The notes beneath the pieces are model-generated. The model searched no databases, had not been told where the DNA came from, and saw only the letters and a program-made list of their open reading frames with translations. This document shows, one piece after another, positions 17,283 to 25,081 of a stretch of 64,000 nt of DNA; position 1 is the stretch's first letter, and each line of letters opens with the position of its first letter. The stretch covers positions 34,990-98,989 of the forward strand of contig DATLLJ010000043.1 in the NCBI GenBank assembly GCA_035537875.1. The letters run 5' to 3'. A program made the translations under genes and the position numbers. Source of the DNA: DATLLJ01 sp035537875 (GTDB lineage Bacteria; Acidobacteriota; Vicinamibacteria; Vicinamibacterales; CAVVIG01).

Positions 17283-17684
17283 ATGTACTCCGTCACCAAG
17301 CGGATTGAGTTCTGCTACGGCCACCGCCTGCTGGACTACGACGGCGTTTGTCAGCATCCGCACGGTCACAACGCCATAGCCGAGATCGAGGTCAGCACCG
17401 TGGAGCTGGACCGGCGCAACATGGTGTGCGACTTCGGCGACATCAAGCGGGTTGTGAAAGGGTGGATCGATCGCGAGATCGATCACCGCATGCTGCTCCG
17501 CCACGACGATCCGCTGGTCAAGCCGCTGCAGCAGCTCGGCGAGCCGGTCTACCTCCTCGACAGCAATCCCACGGTCGAGCGGCTGGCGCGACTGATCTTC
17601 GACTACACGACCGAACAGGGCTTTCCGGTCGTCCGCGTCACCGTGTGGGAAACGCCCACGTCGTTCGCCGAGTACCGCGAATAG
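17283..17684 (+). CDS. queD: 6-carboxytetrahydropterin synthase / PTPS family
   Basis: 133-residue PTPS-fold protein. Zinc-ligand histidines are in FCYGHRLLDYDG and QHPHGHNAIAEIEV; the cysteine of VCQHPHGH fits the QueD catalytic position. VCDFGDIKRVVKGWIDREIDHRML is the family's second signature, and the C-terminal VTVWETPTSFAEY supplies the substrate-binding glutamate. Divergent neighbour queC supports queuosine synthesis rather than biopterin. An in-frame extension to 16992 runs through queC and is not credible; the ATG at 17283 gives family length. Confidence 0.92.
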   Translation: MYSVTKRIEFCYGHRLLDYDGVCQHPHGHNAIAEIEVSTVELDRRNMVCDFGDIKRVVKGWIDREIDHRMLLRHDDPLVKPLQQLGEPVYLLDSNPTVERLARLIFDYTTEQGFPVVRVTVWETPTSFAEYRE

Positions 17685-17685
17685 C

Positions 17686-18336
17686 GTGGTCTACGCCCTG
17701 TACGTGTTCGATCTCGACGGCACGCTCGTCGATTCGCGGCGCGACATCGCGGAATCGGCGAACGAGCTGCTCGAAACCTGCGGGGCATCGGCGCTCCCCG
17801 AAGAAGTGGTCGGCAGAATGGTCGGTAACGGCGCCCCCGACCTGGTCGCCCGAGCGTTTGCCGCCGCTGCGATCGAGCCCCCTGCGGATGCGCTCGAGCG
17901 CTTTCTGCGCATCTACGATCGGCGCCTTCTGGCCCATACGCGGCCCTACGTTGGGATCCCCGAGGTGCTCGAGGCGCTGCAGGTGAGGGCGCCGCTGGCG
18001 GTGCTCACGAACAAGCCGCTCGCGGCCACACGATCGGTTCTCGACGGACTGGGCCTCGCCCGGTTTTTCGACGCCGACGCCGTGGTGGCGGGTGACGGAG
18101 CGTTCGGACGCAAACCCGATCCCGCGGGGTTACAACACCTCTCGTCGCGAGCCGGCGTTCAGCCGGGTGCTACTCTGCTCGTTGGGGATTCGCTCGTGGA
18201 CTGGCAGACCGCCCGCAACGCCGCGGCGCCAGTCTGTCTGGCCCGCTACGGGTTCGGGTTCGAGGACTTCCCCGTTCAGAGGCTTGGTCCGGCGGACCAT
18301 CTCATCGAGAGGCCGTACGACCTTCTGGTCTTGTAG
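17686..18336 (+). CDS. gph: HAD-family phosphatase, phosphoglycolate phosphatase-like
   Basis: 216 residues with the full haloacid dehalogenase set: FDLDGTLVDSRRDIAESANELL (nucleophile Asp), AVLTNKPLAATRSVLDGLGL (motif II), FGRKPDPAGLQHL (motif III lysine) and LLVGDSLVDWQTARNA (motif IV). The cap region GNGAPDLVARAF resembles Gph, which hydrolyses 2-phosphoglycolate; HAD substrate prediction is often wrong at this level. GTG start 1 bp after the queD stop, so it is coupled to queD. Confidence 0.85.
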   Translation: MVYALYVFDLDGTLVDSRRDIAESANELLETCGASALPEEVVGRMVGNGAPDLVARAFAAAAIEPPADALERFLRIYDRRLLAHTRPYVGIPEVLEALQVRAPLAVLTNKPLAATRSVLDGLGLARFFDADAVVAGDGAFGRKPDPAGLQHLSSRAGVQPGATLLVGDSLVDWQTARNAAAPVCLARYGFGFEDFPVQRLGPADHLIERPYDLLVL

Positions 18337-18346
18337 CGCCGCTGCT

Positions 18347-18363
18347 CCTGTAGCGTTCCTGTA
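18347..18363 (+). repeat. CCTGTA direct repeat upstream of the gas-vesicle promoter
   Basis: CCTGTA occurs twice with an 11 bp period (18347-18352 and 18358-18363), so both copies face the same side of the helix. They lie about 65-80 bp upstream of the predicted sigma-54 promoter, a plausible place for an enhancer-binding protein. The motif is short and no protein can be assigned. Confidence 0.3.
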
Positions 18364-18427
18364 CGTCGCGGCGGCCGATATTGATGGGCTTTGATGCAGC
18401 CGACTCGTCTTTGCGCGCGCCGTCCGG

Positions 18428-18443
18428 TGGCATCTCCGTTGCT
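18428..18443 (+). promoter_or_regulatory. Candidate sigma-54 (-24/-12) promoter of the gas-vesicle cluster
   Basis: TGGCATCTCCGTTGCT matches the sigma-54 consensus TGGCAC-N5-TTGCW with one mismatch, and has the required GG-N10-GC geometry. Transcription would start near 18455, about 57 bp before the first gvp ATG at 18512. The rest of 18337-18511 contains a weak TAGAAT hexamer near 18499 without a well-placed -35 element, so sigma-54 is the better candidate. A sigma-54 activator is encoded at 11767-13131. Confidence 0.55.
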
Positions 18444-18511
18444 CTGGTAAGCGGGCCCGTCTGCTGAGACCTCGAAATTGCGAGCGCGAACTCCCATAGA
18501 ATAGCCAAGCT

Positions 18512-18844
18512 ATGCCGACGCCACTCAGCGGTGAGAGTCACGGTCGCTCTACCGGTCTGGTCGAGGTGCTGGACCGTATCCTCGACAAAGGCTTGGTGGT
18601 GGCCGGCGACATCAAAGTGTCCCTGGCCGAAGTCGAGCTGCTCACCATTCGGATTCGCCTTCTCATCTGCTCGATCGACAAAGCCGAGCAGATCGGTCTG
18701 GACTGGTGGAAGTTCGATCACCATTTGTCCCCGGGCAAGCAGGCGTTGTCGGCTGAGAACGAAGAGCTGAAGAAGCAGGTCCGGGCCCTCGAGCGGCGTC
18801 TGTCTTCGCTGACGCGCCATCGATCGGTTCGCGGGCTGCGATAA
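18512..18844 (+). CDS. gvpJ: Gas vesicle protein, GvpA-family (GvpJ-like)
   Basis: 110 residues. The GvpA-family core runs from about residue 15 to 62: LVEVLDRILDKGLVVAGDI, then KVSLAEVELLTIRIRLLICSIDKAEQIGLDWW. The GD-I and IGLDWW features are those of GvpJ/GvpS-type minor shell proteins, thought to nucleate vesicle assembly, rather than the main rib protein. A charged coiled-coil-like tail follows (LSAENEELKKQVRALERRL). First gene of the gas-vesicle operon behind the predicted sigma-54 promoter. No clear Shine-Dalgarno sequence precedes the ATG. Confidence 0.88.
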   Translation: MPTPLSGESHGRSTGLVEVLDRILDKGLVVAGDIKVSLAEVELLTIRIRLLICSIDKAEQIGLDWWKFDHHLSPGKQALSAENEELKKQVRALERRLSSLTRHRSVRGLR

Positions 18845-18873
18845 CCGGCGTGACGGAATGAAGGAGTGGTGCG

Positions 18874-19200
18874 ATGCCCGTTGAGCGAGCCGCTGGTGGA
18901 TCCAGCCTGATCGACGTCCTTGATCGGGTCCTCGACAAAGGCATCGTGATCGATGCCTGGGTTCGAGTCTCACTGGTCGGCATCGATCTCATCACCGTCG
19001 AGGCGCGTGTCGTCGTGGCTTCTATCGATACATACTTGAAGTACTCGGAAGCAGTCGGCCAGGTCGCCCCGGTGTCGAAGCCGGCGATCGAAGGCAGAGG
19101 CTATGAGGAAGTCATTGCAGAAAACGCCGCGCTACGCGCTCAGCTCAAAGCCGGCGCCTCTGCGGGCCGACCTGTTGGCCGGCGGCGTCAGCGCGGATAG
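18874..19200 (+). CDS. gvpA: Gas vesicle structural protein GvpA
   Basis: 108 residues. SLIDVLDRVLDKGIVIDAWVRVSLVGIDLITVEARVVVASIDTYLKYSEAVG is a near-textbook GvpA sequence, the small amphiphilic protein that forms the ribs of the gas vesicle wall. The core is followed by an unusually long charged tail of about 45 residues ending in GRPVGRRRQRG; classical GvpA stops soon after the AVG segment. Its last 98 bp overlap the predicted start of the kinase gene in another frame. Good ribosome-binding site (AAGGAG) upstream. Second gene of the cluster. Confidence 0.92.
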   Translation: MPVERAAGGSSLIDVLDRVLDKGIVIDAWVRVSLVGIDLITVEARVVVASIDTYLKYSEAVGQVAPVSKPAIEGRGYEEVIAENAALRAQLKAGASAGRPVGRRRQRG

Positions 19201-21364
19201 GGGAAACGGGTCGGCCGCGACCCGGCGCCTCCCGGCTGCGGCGGTCACGCTTGGCGACGACCAGGGGGCCCGGGTCCGTTTGCTCGAGGCGTTGATCAAC
19301 TTGAGCGACGTGGCCGACTGCGCGCAGTACGCGCTGCAGTGGCTCCGCGATACGCTCAATCTGGCCCGATCGCTCTGCCTGCTGAAGCCGGTCAACGAGG
19401 ATGCCCTCCTGACCGTGGCCGCGCAGGGCCTCCCCGGCAGTGCAGCCTCGCGCTTCACGGTTTCGCTCGACGACTGGAGCAACCCCCTCGTCGTCGCCTT
19501 CAACAACCGCGAGACGGCGTTCTTCCGGGCTGTGAGCAACGCCGCCGATCGAAAGCGCCGACCCTCCACTCCTTTCGAGGACGCGCCGTTTCATGTCGTG
19601 CCGCTCGCCTCCAAGCAGTTCGGGGGTGAGGCGTTCGGTCTGCTCATGATCGGCAGCGTCGGCATGCTGTCGCGCGAGCTCCCTTATTTCTCGCACGTCT
19701 TCTCCCAGAAGATCGCGCAGGTTCTCCGGCAGCAGGCGCTCGTCGAAGGCGATCGCCGGCAGGGCCGCGAGCGTTCGCTCCTCTACAACATCATCAACGC
19801 GGTCACCGACCCGATCTTGTTGACCGACACCGAAGGCCGCCTGCTCATCGCCAACGCCCGCGCGCTGACGCTCTTCACGGCGTCCGAGGAAGAGAGCGAG
19901 GGGCGACGCGGAGCGGTGCGGCTGAACAACATGTTGTTGTCGTCGGCGCTGTCGAGCAAGGCGATCGAGGAAAGGGGTGCCGCGCGGCGCGAGCTGGTCC
20001 TGGTGAACCCGGTCGACGGGTCGGATCTGGTGTTCGAGCTCCTGAGCACCATCACGGAGGATGGGCGGCAGGGAAGCGGCGTGGTGTCGATTCTGCGCAA
20101 CGTCACCGATTTGCGGCGCGCCAGCGAGGAAATCGAGGAGAACTACCGTCGGCTCCGGATCGCCGAGGCGCAGGCGAGGGCGGAGAGCGATCGACTGAAC
20201 GTGATCATCGATTCGGTCGCCGACCCCATCGTGGTGACCGACGCGGGAGGGGCGACCTCGCTGATGAACGATCGCGCCGAGCGTCTCTTCACGACGCCCG
20301 CCAAGGCCACGGCTCGCGAGCAGCGCTGGGTTCAAGCGAACGATGCGCATTTCTCGTCGTTCATCGCCGGCATGCTCGTCGGCGCCGACGAGCGGCGCAT
20401 CGGGGAAATCGCCTTGATCGATCCGGTCACGGGTGAAGCGCTCCCGGTCGAGGCCATCGCTGGTAAGATGCTGTCGGACCACGGCGAGCTCACGGCGGTT
20501 GTGACCATCCTGCACGATCGACGCGAGGCGATGGAGACCGCGAGGCTGTACGAGCAGTTGAAGCAAGCGTCCGACGAGCTGGAGCGACGTATTCAGGCGG
20601 CGACGTCGGACATCGCGCACCAGAACGAGCTGCTTCGCCGGCAGGCCATCGAGCTCGAGCAGGCGTCGGCGCTGAAATCGCAGTTCCTGGCCAACATGTC
20701 GCACGAGTTCAGGACACCGCTCAACGCGATGCTCGGCTATACGTCGATGCTGCTGCAGGGCGTGGGGGGCTCGCTGGAGCCGAGCGCCAAGCGCCATCTC
20801 ATGCGCGTCGAGTCCAACGGCAGACATCTGCTCACAATCATCAACGAGATCCTGGACATATCCCGCATCGAAGCGGGCCGAATGCCTCTGCAACTGTCCC
20901 GTGTCGATGTGCCGGCGCTCATCGCCGAGGTGAAATCGGAGCTCGAGCCGATCATCCTGCGGTCGAAGCTTCTCGTCACGGTGGACGTCCCGGCCACGCT
21001 GCCGCCGCTCGTCTGCGACCGGCAGAAGGTGAAGCAGATTCTGCTGAATTTTCTCAGCAACGCCCTCAAGTTCACGCATCGCGGCAGCGTGGTGATCAAG
21101 GCCCGTCGCAACGTCAAAGACCGCACGCTGACGTTGTCGGTGACCGACAGCGGCATCGGCGTCGCTCCGGCCGATCACCAGAAGATCTTCGAGGACTTCC
21201 GCCAGTTGGACAACTCACCGACCCGAAAGTACGGCGGCACCGGCCTCGGGCTTTCGATTTGCCGGCGGCTGGCTCAGATGCTCGACGGACGTATTACGTT
21301 GCGCAGCGACGTGGGAAAGGGATCCACGTTCGCGCTCGTATTGCCACTGAGGGGGAGGACATGA
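19103..21364 (+). CDS. Sensor histidine kinase with GAF and two PAS domains
   Basis: 753 residues, no membrane helices, so a cytoplasmic sensor. A GAF-like domain spans about 60-215; PAS domains follow at ~225-330 and ~365-470 (LLYNIINAVTDPILLTDTEGRLLIANARA; LNVIIDSVADPIVVTDAGG). A coiled coil leads into HisKA with the phospho-acceptor His534 in NMSHEFRTPLNAMLGY. HATPase motifs are NFLSNALKF (~650), DSGIGV (~681) and GGTGLGLSI (~711). The start overlaps gvpA by 98 bp; later non-ATG starts are possible. It is embedded in the gas-vesicle operon and its stop overlaps the response regulator start (ATGA), so the two form a pair likely controlling vesicle production. Confidence 0.85.
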   Translation: MRKSLQKTPRYALSSKPAPLRADLLAGGVSADRGNGSAATRRLPAAAVTLGDDQGARVRLLEALINLSDVADCAQYALQWLRDTLNLARSLCLLKPVNEDALLTVAAQGLPGSAASRFTVSLDDWSNPLVVAFNNRETAFFRAVSNAADRKRRPSTPFEDAPFHVVPLASKQFGGEAFGLLMIGSVGMLSRELPYFSHVFSQKIAQVLRQQALVEGDRRQGRERSLLYNIINAVTDPILLTDTEGRLLIANARALTLFTASEEESEGRRGAVRLNNMLLSSALSSKAIEERGAARRELVLVNPVDGSDLVFELLSTITEDGRQGSGVVSILRNVTDLRRASEEIEENYRRLRIAEAQARAESDRLNVIIDSVADPIVVTDAGGATSLMNDRAERLFTTPAKATAREQRWVQANDAHFSSFIAGMLVGADERRIGEIALIDPVTGEALPVEAIAGKMLSDHGELTAVVTILHDRREAMETARLYEQLKQASDELERRIQAATSDIAHQNELLRRQAIELEQASALKSQFLANMSHEFRTPLNAMLGYTSMLLQGVGGSLEPSAKRHLMRVESNGRHLLTIINEILDISRIEAGRMPLQLSRVDVPALIAEVKSELEPIILRSKLLVTVDVPATLPPLVCDRQKVKQILLNFLSNALKFTHRGSVVIKARRNVKDRTLTLSVTDSGIGVAPADHQKIFEDFRQLDNSPTRKYGGTGLGLSICRRLAQMLDGRITLRSDVGKGSTFALVLPLRGRT

Positions 21365-21786
21365 CCGCCAAGGGTGAGCGCCCGCGCGTGCTCGTCGTGG
21401 ATGACTATCCGGACGCGCGGGAAATGTACGCAGAGTACCTGCAGTACTCAGGGTTCGATGTGATCGAAGCAGGCAACGGCATCGAAGCCCTGGAGCGTGC
21501 GGCAGACAGCGCGCCGGACATCATTCTCATGGACCTGTCGCTGCCGGTCATGGACGGCTGGGAGGCCACCCGGCGGCTCAAGGCCGACAAGACGACGGCC
21601 CGCATCCCCATCGTGGCGTTGACCGGACATGCCCTGGCGGGCATCCACGAAGGGGCGAAGAATGCCGGCTGCGATGCGTTCGTCACCAAACCCTGCCTCC
21701 CTGAGGATCTCGTGAAAGAAATCCGGAAGGTGCTGGGTACGACCGCGACGGCCAAGAAGCCTCGGAGGAGTGGCAAGTATGCGTAA
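21361..21786 (+). CDS. Single-domain response regulator
   Basis: 141 residues, a lone receiver domain: acidic pocket VVDDYPDAR, phospho-acceptor Asp58 in IILMDLSLPVMDGWEA, conserved T in PIVALTGHA and K in FVTKPCLPEDL. No output domain, only a short basic tail (KKPRRSGKYA). Overlaps the kinase stop by 4 bp and the next GvpF/L gene by 8 bp, so it is fixed inside the gas-vesicle operon. With no DNA-binding domain it must act by contacting another protein, for example a transcription factor or a vesicle assembly factor. Confidence 0.88.
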   Translation: MTAKGERPRVLVVDDYPDAREMYAEYLQYSGFDVIEAGNGIEALERAADSAPDIILMDLSLPVMDGWEATRRLKADKTTARIPIVALTGHALAGIHEGAKNAGCDAFVTKPCLPEDLVKEIRKVLGTTATAKKPRRSGKYA

Positions 21787-22756
21787 ACCGGCGGCTAAGG
21801 GCCGTAAGGCCCCTCCTTCGCGTCGCGCGGTCTCGGCGGCGCGCTCGGCGCCCGCCAGGGCGATCCCCAAGGGACGCATGAGGAAGCCAGCGCCTCGCCG
21901 GCGCTCCGAGCCGGCACCGATGGACTCGGCCACGAATGGCGAGCGAGCCGTGAGCGAGAGAGTCGTGCGCGGCGGCCGCGCGGCTGTCGCCCAGCCGTCG
22001 CGGGCAGCAAGTCGCGGCAAATACGTGTACTGCATCATCGAGGCCACCGAATCCCTGCGTTTCGGTCCGGTCGGCATCGGGACCGAACCCTCGGACGTCT
22101 ACACCGTGCACTACAAGAATCTCGGTGCCGTCGTCTCGGATGCGCCGCTCGAGGTGCTCGATTCGACCCGCGAGAACGTCCTGGCGCACGAACGCGTCAA
22201 CGAGACCGTCATGCGAGAGCACACCGTTATCCCGATGTCATTTGGAACGGTGTTCAAGACGCGGGAAGACATCGTGGAGCTGCTGCGCTCGGCCGCCGAC
22301 GCGTTCGGCGACGTCTTGAACAAGATGCAGAACAAGCTCGAGTTCGGCCTGAAGGTCTTGTGGGATCGCGACCAGGCGGTCAGGGAGGTCGAGTCCGAAG
22401 ATGACGACATCAGTCGGCTCAAGCACGAGATCTCGAGCCAGAAGGGGCCAACCTACTTCGCTCGCATGCAGTACGGCCGGCTGGTGGACGCCGCGCTGCA
22501 CGCGCGATCCGAGCGGTACGTCGCGGCCGTGCTGGGGGAGCTTCGCGAGGTGTCGGTCGCTTCGCGCATCAACAAGCCCATCGGCGACAAGATGATTCTG
22601 AACGCCGCCTTCCTCATCTCGCGCGACCAGGAGCATGCCTTCGATGCCAAGGTGAAGTCGATCGCGAGCCACTTCGACAAATTGACGTTCAAATACACGG
22701 GCCCGTGGCCGCCCTATAACTTCGTGAATATCCGGCTGAAACTGGAAAGAGCCTGA
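21779..22756 (+). CDS. gvpF: Gas vesicle protein GvpL/GvpF family
   Basis: About 325 residues. A basic low-complexity N-terminus of ~75 residues (rich in K, R, P, A) precedes a GvpL/F domain beginning GKYVYCIIEATES. Typical segments are VVSDAPLEVLDSTRENVLAHERV, VIPMSFGTVF and the C-terminal YTGPWPPYNFVNI. GvpF/L proteins are assembly factors that bind GvpA. ATG at 21779 is favoured by GGAGGAG ten bases upstream; a GTG at 21770 is in frame. First of two GvpF/L genes here. Confidence 0.9.
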   Translation: MRKPAAKGRKAPPSRRAVSAARSAPARAIPKGRMRKPAPRRRSEPAPMDSATNGERAVSERVVRGGRAAVAQPSRAASRGKYVYCIIEATESLRFGPVGIGTEPSDVYTVHYKNLGAVVSDAPLEVLDSTRENVLAHERVNETVMREHTVIPMSFGTVFKTREDIVELLRSAADAFGDVLNKMQNKLEFGLKVLWDRDQAVREVESEDDDISRLKHEISSQKGPTYFARMQYGRLVDAALHARSERYVAAVLGELREVSVASRINKPIGDKMILNAAFLISRDQEHAFDAKVKSIASHFDKLTFKYTGPWPPYNFVNIRLKLERA

Positions 22757-22768
22757 GGCGCATTTCCG

Positions 22769-23065
22769 ATGTTCATCCTGGATTCGCTCCTCGTCGGCGG
22801 CCTCCGCTTCGTGTTGGAGAAGATCGCCTCCGCCGCTGATGCCGAGGCTTCCGACGATACGTCGTTGCGGGACCGCCTCCTCGAAGCGCAGATGCAGCTC
22901 GAACTCGGGGATATCTCCGACGAGGAGTTTGCCTCCATCGAGCGCGACCTGCTGGCGCGCATCCGGCAGATCAAGGGCACCCGTCCCGACGCCATCACGA
23001 TGACCGACACGCACCGGGTCACCGGCGTCGATGTGGAGAGTTACGACGAAAAGGTAGACGGTTAG
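22769..23065 (+). CDS. gvpG: Gas vesicle protein GvpG
   Basis: 98 residues. The N-terminal FILDSLLVGGLRFVLEKIASAADAEA and the helix LRDRLLEAQMQLELGDISDEEFASIERDLLARIRQI are characteristic of GvpG, an accessory protein found beside GvpF in most gas-vesicle clusters. Predicted all-helical, cytoplasmic. It sits 12 bp after GvpF/L and 5 bp before the ATPase gene. Confidence 0.88.
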   Translation: MFILDSLLVGGLRFVLEKIASAADAEASDDTSLRDRLLEAQMQLELGDISDEEFASIERDLLARIRQIKGTRPDAITMTDTHRVTGVDVESYDEKVDG

Positions 23066-23070
23066 AGAGT

Positions 23071-25053
23071 TTGCCCGCGTTCACCTTCTTCGCCGGAAAG
23101 GGTGGCGTGGGCAAGACCACCTGCGCCGCCGCCGCCGCCGTTGCAGCCGCCGCTGCCGGGGCACGCGTGCTCGCCCTGTCAACCGATCCCGCCCACTCCC
23201 TCGGGGATGTCCTGGCCGTTCCTCTCTCGCATCGACCGAAACGTCTGCGGTCGCGCGCGCTCAAGGCAGCAGCGCCAGGATCGCTGGACGCCGCGGAGAT
23301 CGATGGGCCCCGCGCATTTTCACGATGGCTGGCCCTCCACCGACGGGCTCTGGGCGACATCATCGAGGAGGGGACGTGGCTCGACCGCTCCGATATCGAC
23401 GCGCTTCTCAGCCTCTCGGTCCCGGGCATCGACGAGCTCGTCGGGCTCATTGAAATCGTCCGCCTGGCGCGGCCCGACTACGATCGCGTCGTCGTCGATA
23501 CGGCTCCTACAGGTCACACGCTCCGGCTCCTCGATGCGCCAAGCACCGTCACCGCCGTTGCGCGCGTCCTCGACGAGTTGTACGAGGAGCACCGGATGGT
23601 TCGCGATCAGCTGGCTCGAGTCGCGCGGCCGGAAGCGGCCGACCGTCTGATCGAGCTGCTGGTGCGGGAGGCAGGTGAGGCGGGCGCACTGCTGCGCGAC
23701 CCGACCAGGGTGCGCGTCCGTTGGATTACGTTGCCCGAAGAGATGTCGCTCGCCGAGTCCCGGGACGGGATCGGCACGCTCGACCGTATGGGACTCCGGG
23801 TCGACGCCGTGGTCGTCAACGCGGTGATTCCCGCGGGAGCGCCGTGCCCGGTCTGCGATCGCCGTCGGCAGAGCGAGCAGCGTGTGATCCACCGGATCAG
23901 GAAAGCCCTGGGTCAGGATCGTTCGCTGCTAATCGTCCCGGAACAGCTGCAGGAGCCTCGCGGTGTCGCCGCGCTCCGTCCTGTCGGGCGGCGGCTCGAA
24001 GCGTCGCCGGTGGAGAGGCGGCTGAGCAGACCGCTGCGGAGGGATCTGAGGGGCGTCGCATTCAGCGCCCCGGCCCACGTTGGGGTGACGGCGTCCGAGC
24101 TCCCGTCTGCGCTTCGCGATCTCATGTTGCTGTTTGTTGGCGGCAAAGGGGGTGTGGGGAAGACGACGATCGCTGCCACCCTGGCGCTGACCCTGGGGCG
24201 ATCGGACTCGAGGCGGACCCTGCTGCTGTCGACCGATCCCGCGCATTCACTCGGTGACATTCTCGGGCAGCCGGTCGGTGACGGATTCGTCCGCATACCG
24301 GGTGGGCCACGGAATCTCTGCGCGCGCGAGGTGGATGCTGCAGCGGCGCTCAGGATGTGGCGGACGCGGCTGGAGGGTGCGCTCGAAGAAATCATCGCGG
24401 CGTCTGGGGTCACTTCGGGTCTGACGAGCGATGGCCGCGGTGCGGCTGAGCTGATGGACCTGGCGCCGCCCGGGATGGACGAGCTTTTCGGCCTGCTGTC
24501 TGTAATCGAGTCGCGGGAACGATTCTCCCGAGTTGTCGTGGACATGGCACCGACCGGACACGCGCTCCGGCTCCTGCAGACGCCGGACGCCGCTCTGGCG
24601 TGGGTTCGGCTACTGCTGCACGTGCTCCTCAAGTATCGGTCGGTCGTTCGGCCCGGGAAGATGGGATCGGAGCTCGTCGAGCTCTCGCGCTCCATTCGTG
24701 CGTTGCAGCGAGACCTTCTCGATGCTCGAAGGACCGGTTTCGTTGTGGTCACGCGGGCAGCAGAAGTGCCCAGGCTGGAAGCTGTTCGTCTCCTCGAGCG
24801 ATTGCGTCGTTCGCGGTTGTCTGTCCGTGCAGTCGTGGTGAACGCCTTGACGCTTGCGCCAGGACGCTGTTCGAGATGCCGTGCTGTGTCCATCGCGGAA
24901 AGACGTCAAGTGGCGCGGTTGCAGCGGATCCGGCGTCAGAGACCGCGCTGCGCTATCATCCAGACCCCGCTCACTGCCCCTCCGGTGCGAGGATTCGTGG
25001 CGCTGGAACGTTGGGCGAAGGCGTGGAACCCGGGGCCACGACAGATTCGGTAG
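23071..25053 (+). CDS. Tandem ArsA/Get3-like ATPase in the gas-vesicle operon
   Basis: 660 residues made of two homologous halves. Each has a deviant Walker A of the ArsA/Get3/MinD class (FFAGKGGVGKTT near residue 8; FVGGKGGVGKTT near 357), the STDPAHSLGD switch, the ArsA signature DTAPTGHTLRLL or DMAPTGHALRLL, and a CxxC pair (CPVC; CSRC) like the zinc-binding pair of Get3. It starts with TTG. Double ArsA proteins drive arsenite pumps, but no ArsB, ArsR or arsenate genes are present. The location between GvpG and a second GvpF/L argues for a part in vesicle assembly or in delivering hydrophobic Gvp subunits. Confidence 0.85.
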   Translation: MPAFTFFAGKGGVGKTTCAAAAAVAAAAAGARVLALSTDPAHSLGDVLAVPLSHRPKRLRSRALKAAAPGSLDAAEIDGPRAFSRWLALHRRALGDIIEEGTWLDRSDIDALLSLSVPGIDELVGLIEIVRLARPDYDRVVVDTAPTGHTLRLLDAPSTVTAVARVLDELYEEHRMVRDQLARVARPEAADRLIELLVREAGEAGALLRDPTRVRVRWITLPEEMSLAESRDGIGTLDRMGLRVDAVVVNAVIPAGAPCPVCDRRRQSEQRVIHRIRKALGQDRSLLIVPEQLQEPRGVAALRPVGRRLEASPVERRLSRPLRRDLRGVAFSAPAHVGVTASELPSALRDLMLLFVGGKGGVGKTTIAATLALTLGRSDSRRTLLLSTDPAHSLGDILGQPVGDGFVRIPGGPRNLCAREVDAAAALRMWRTRLEGALEEIIAASGVTSGLTSDGRGAAELMDLAPPGMDELFGLLSVIESRERFSRVVVDMAPTGHALRLLQTPDAALAWVRLLLHVLLKYRSVVRPGKMGSELVELSRSIRALQRDLLDARRTGFVVVTRAAEVPRLEAVRLLERLRRSRLSVRAVVVNALTLAPGRCSRCRAVSIAERRQVARLQRIRRQRPRCAIIQTPLTAPPVRGFVALERWAKAWNPGPRQIR

Positions 25054-25081
25054 GGCAGTTCAACTGCCAGGATGCACAACC

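Noticed and set aside
19103..19200. A frameshift joining gvpA and the kinase into one protein
   Set aside because: Both proteins look complete without the other. The overlap can be explained by translational coupling, and gvpA with a tail stops normally.
19145..21178. A 677-codon frame opposite the sensor kinase
   Set aside because: Antisense shadow: low-complexity Arg/Asp/His composition with no motif, while the plus strand has all histidine-kinase boxes.
23071..25053. Arsenic resistance operon
   Set aside because: Only an ArsA-like ATPase is present; there is no arsB, arsR, arsC or arsD, and the neighbours are gas-vesicle genes.
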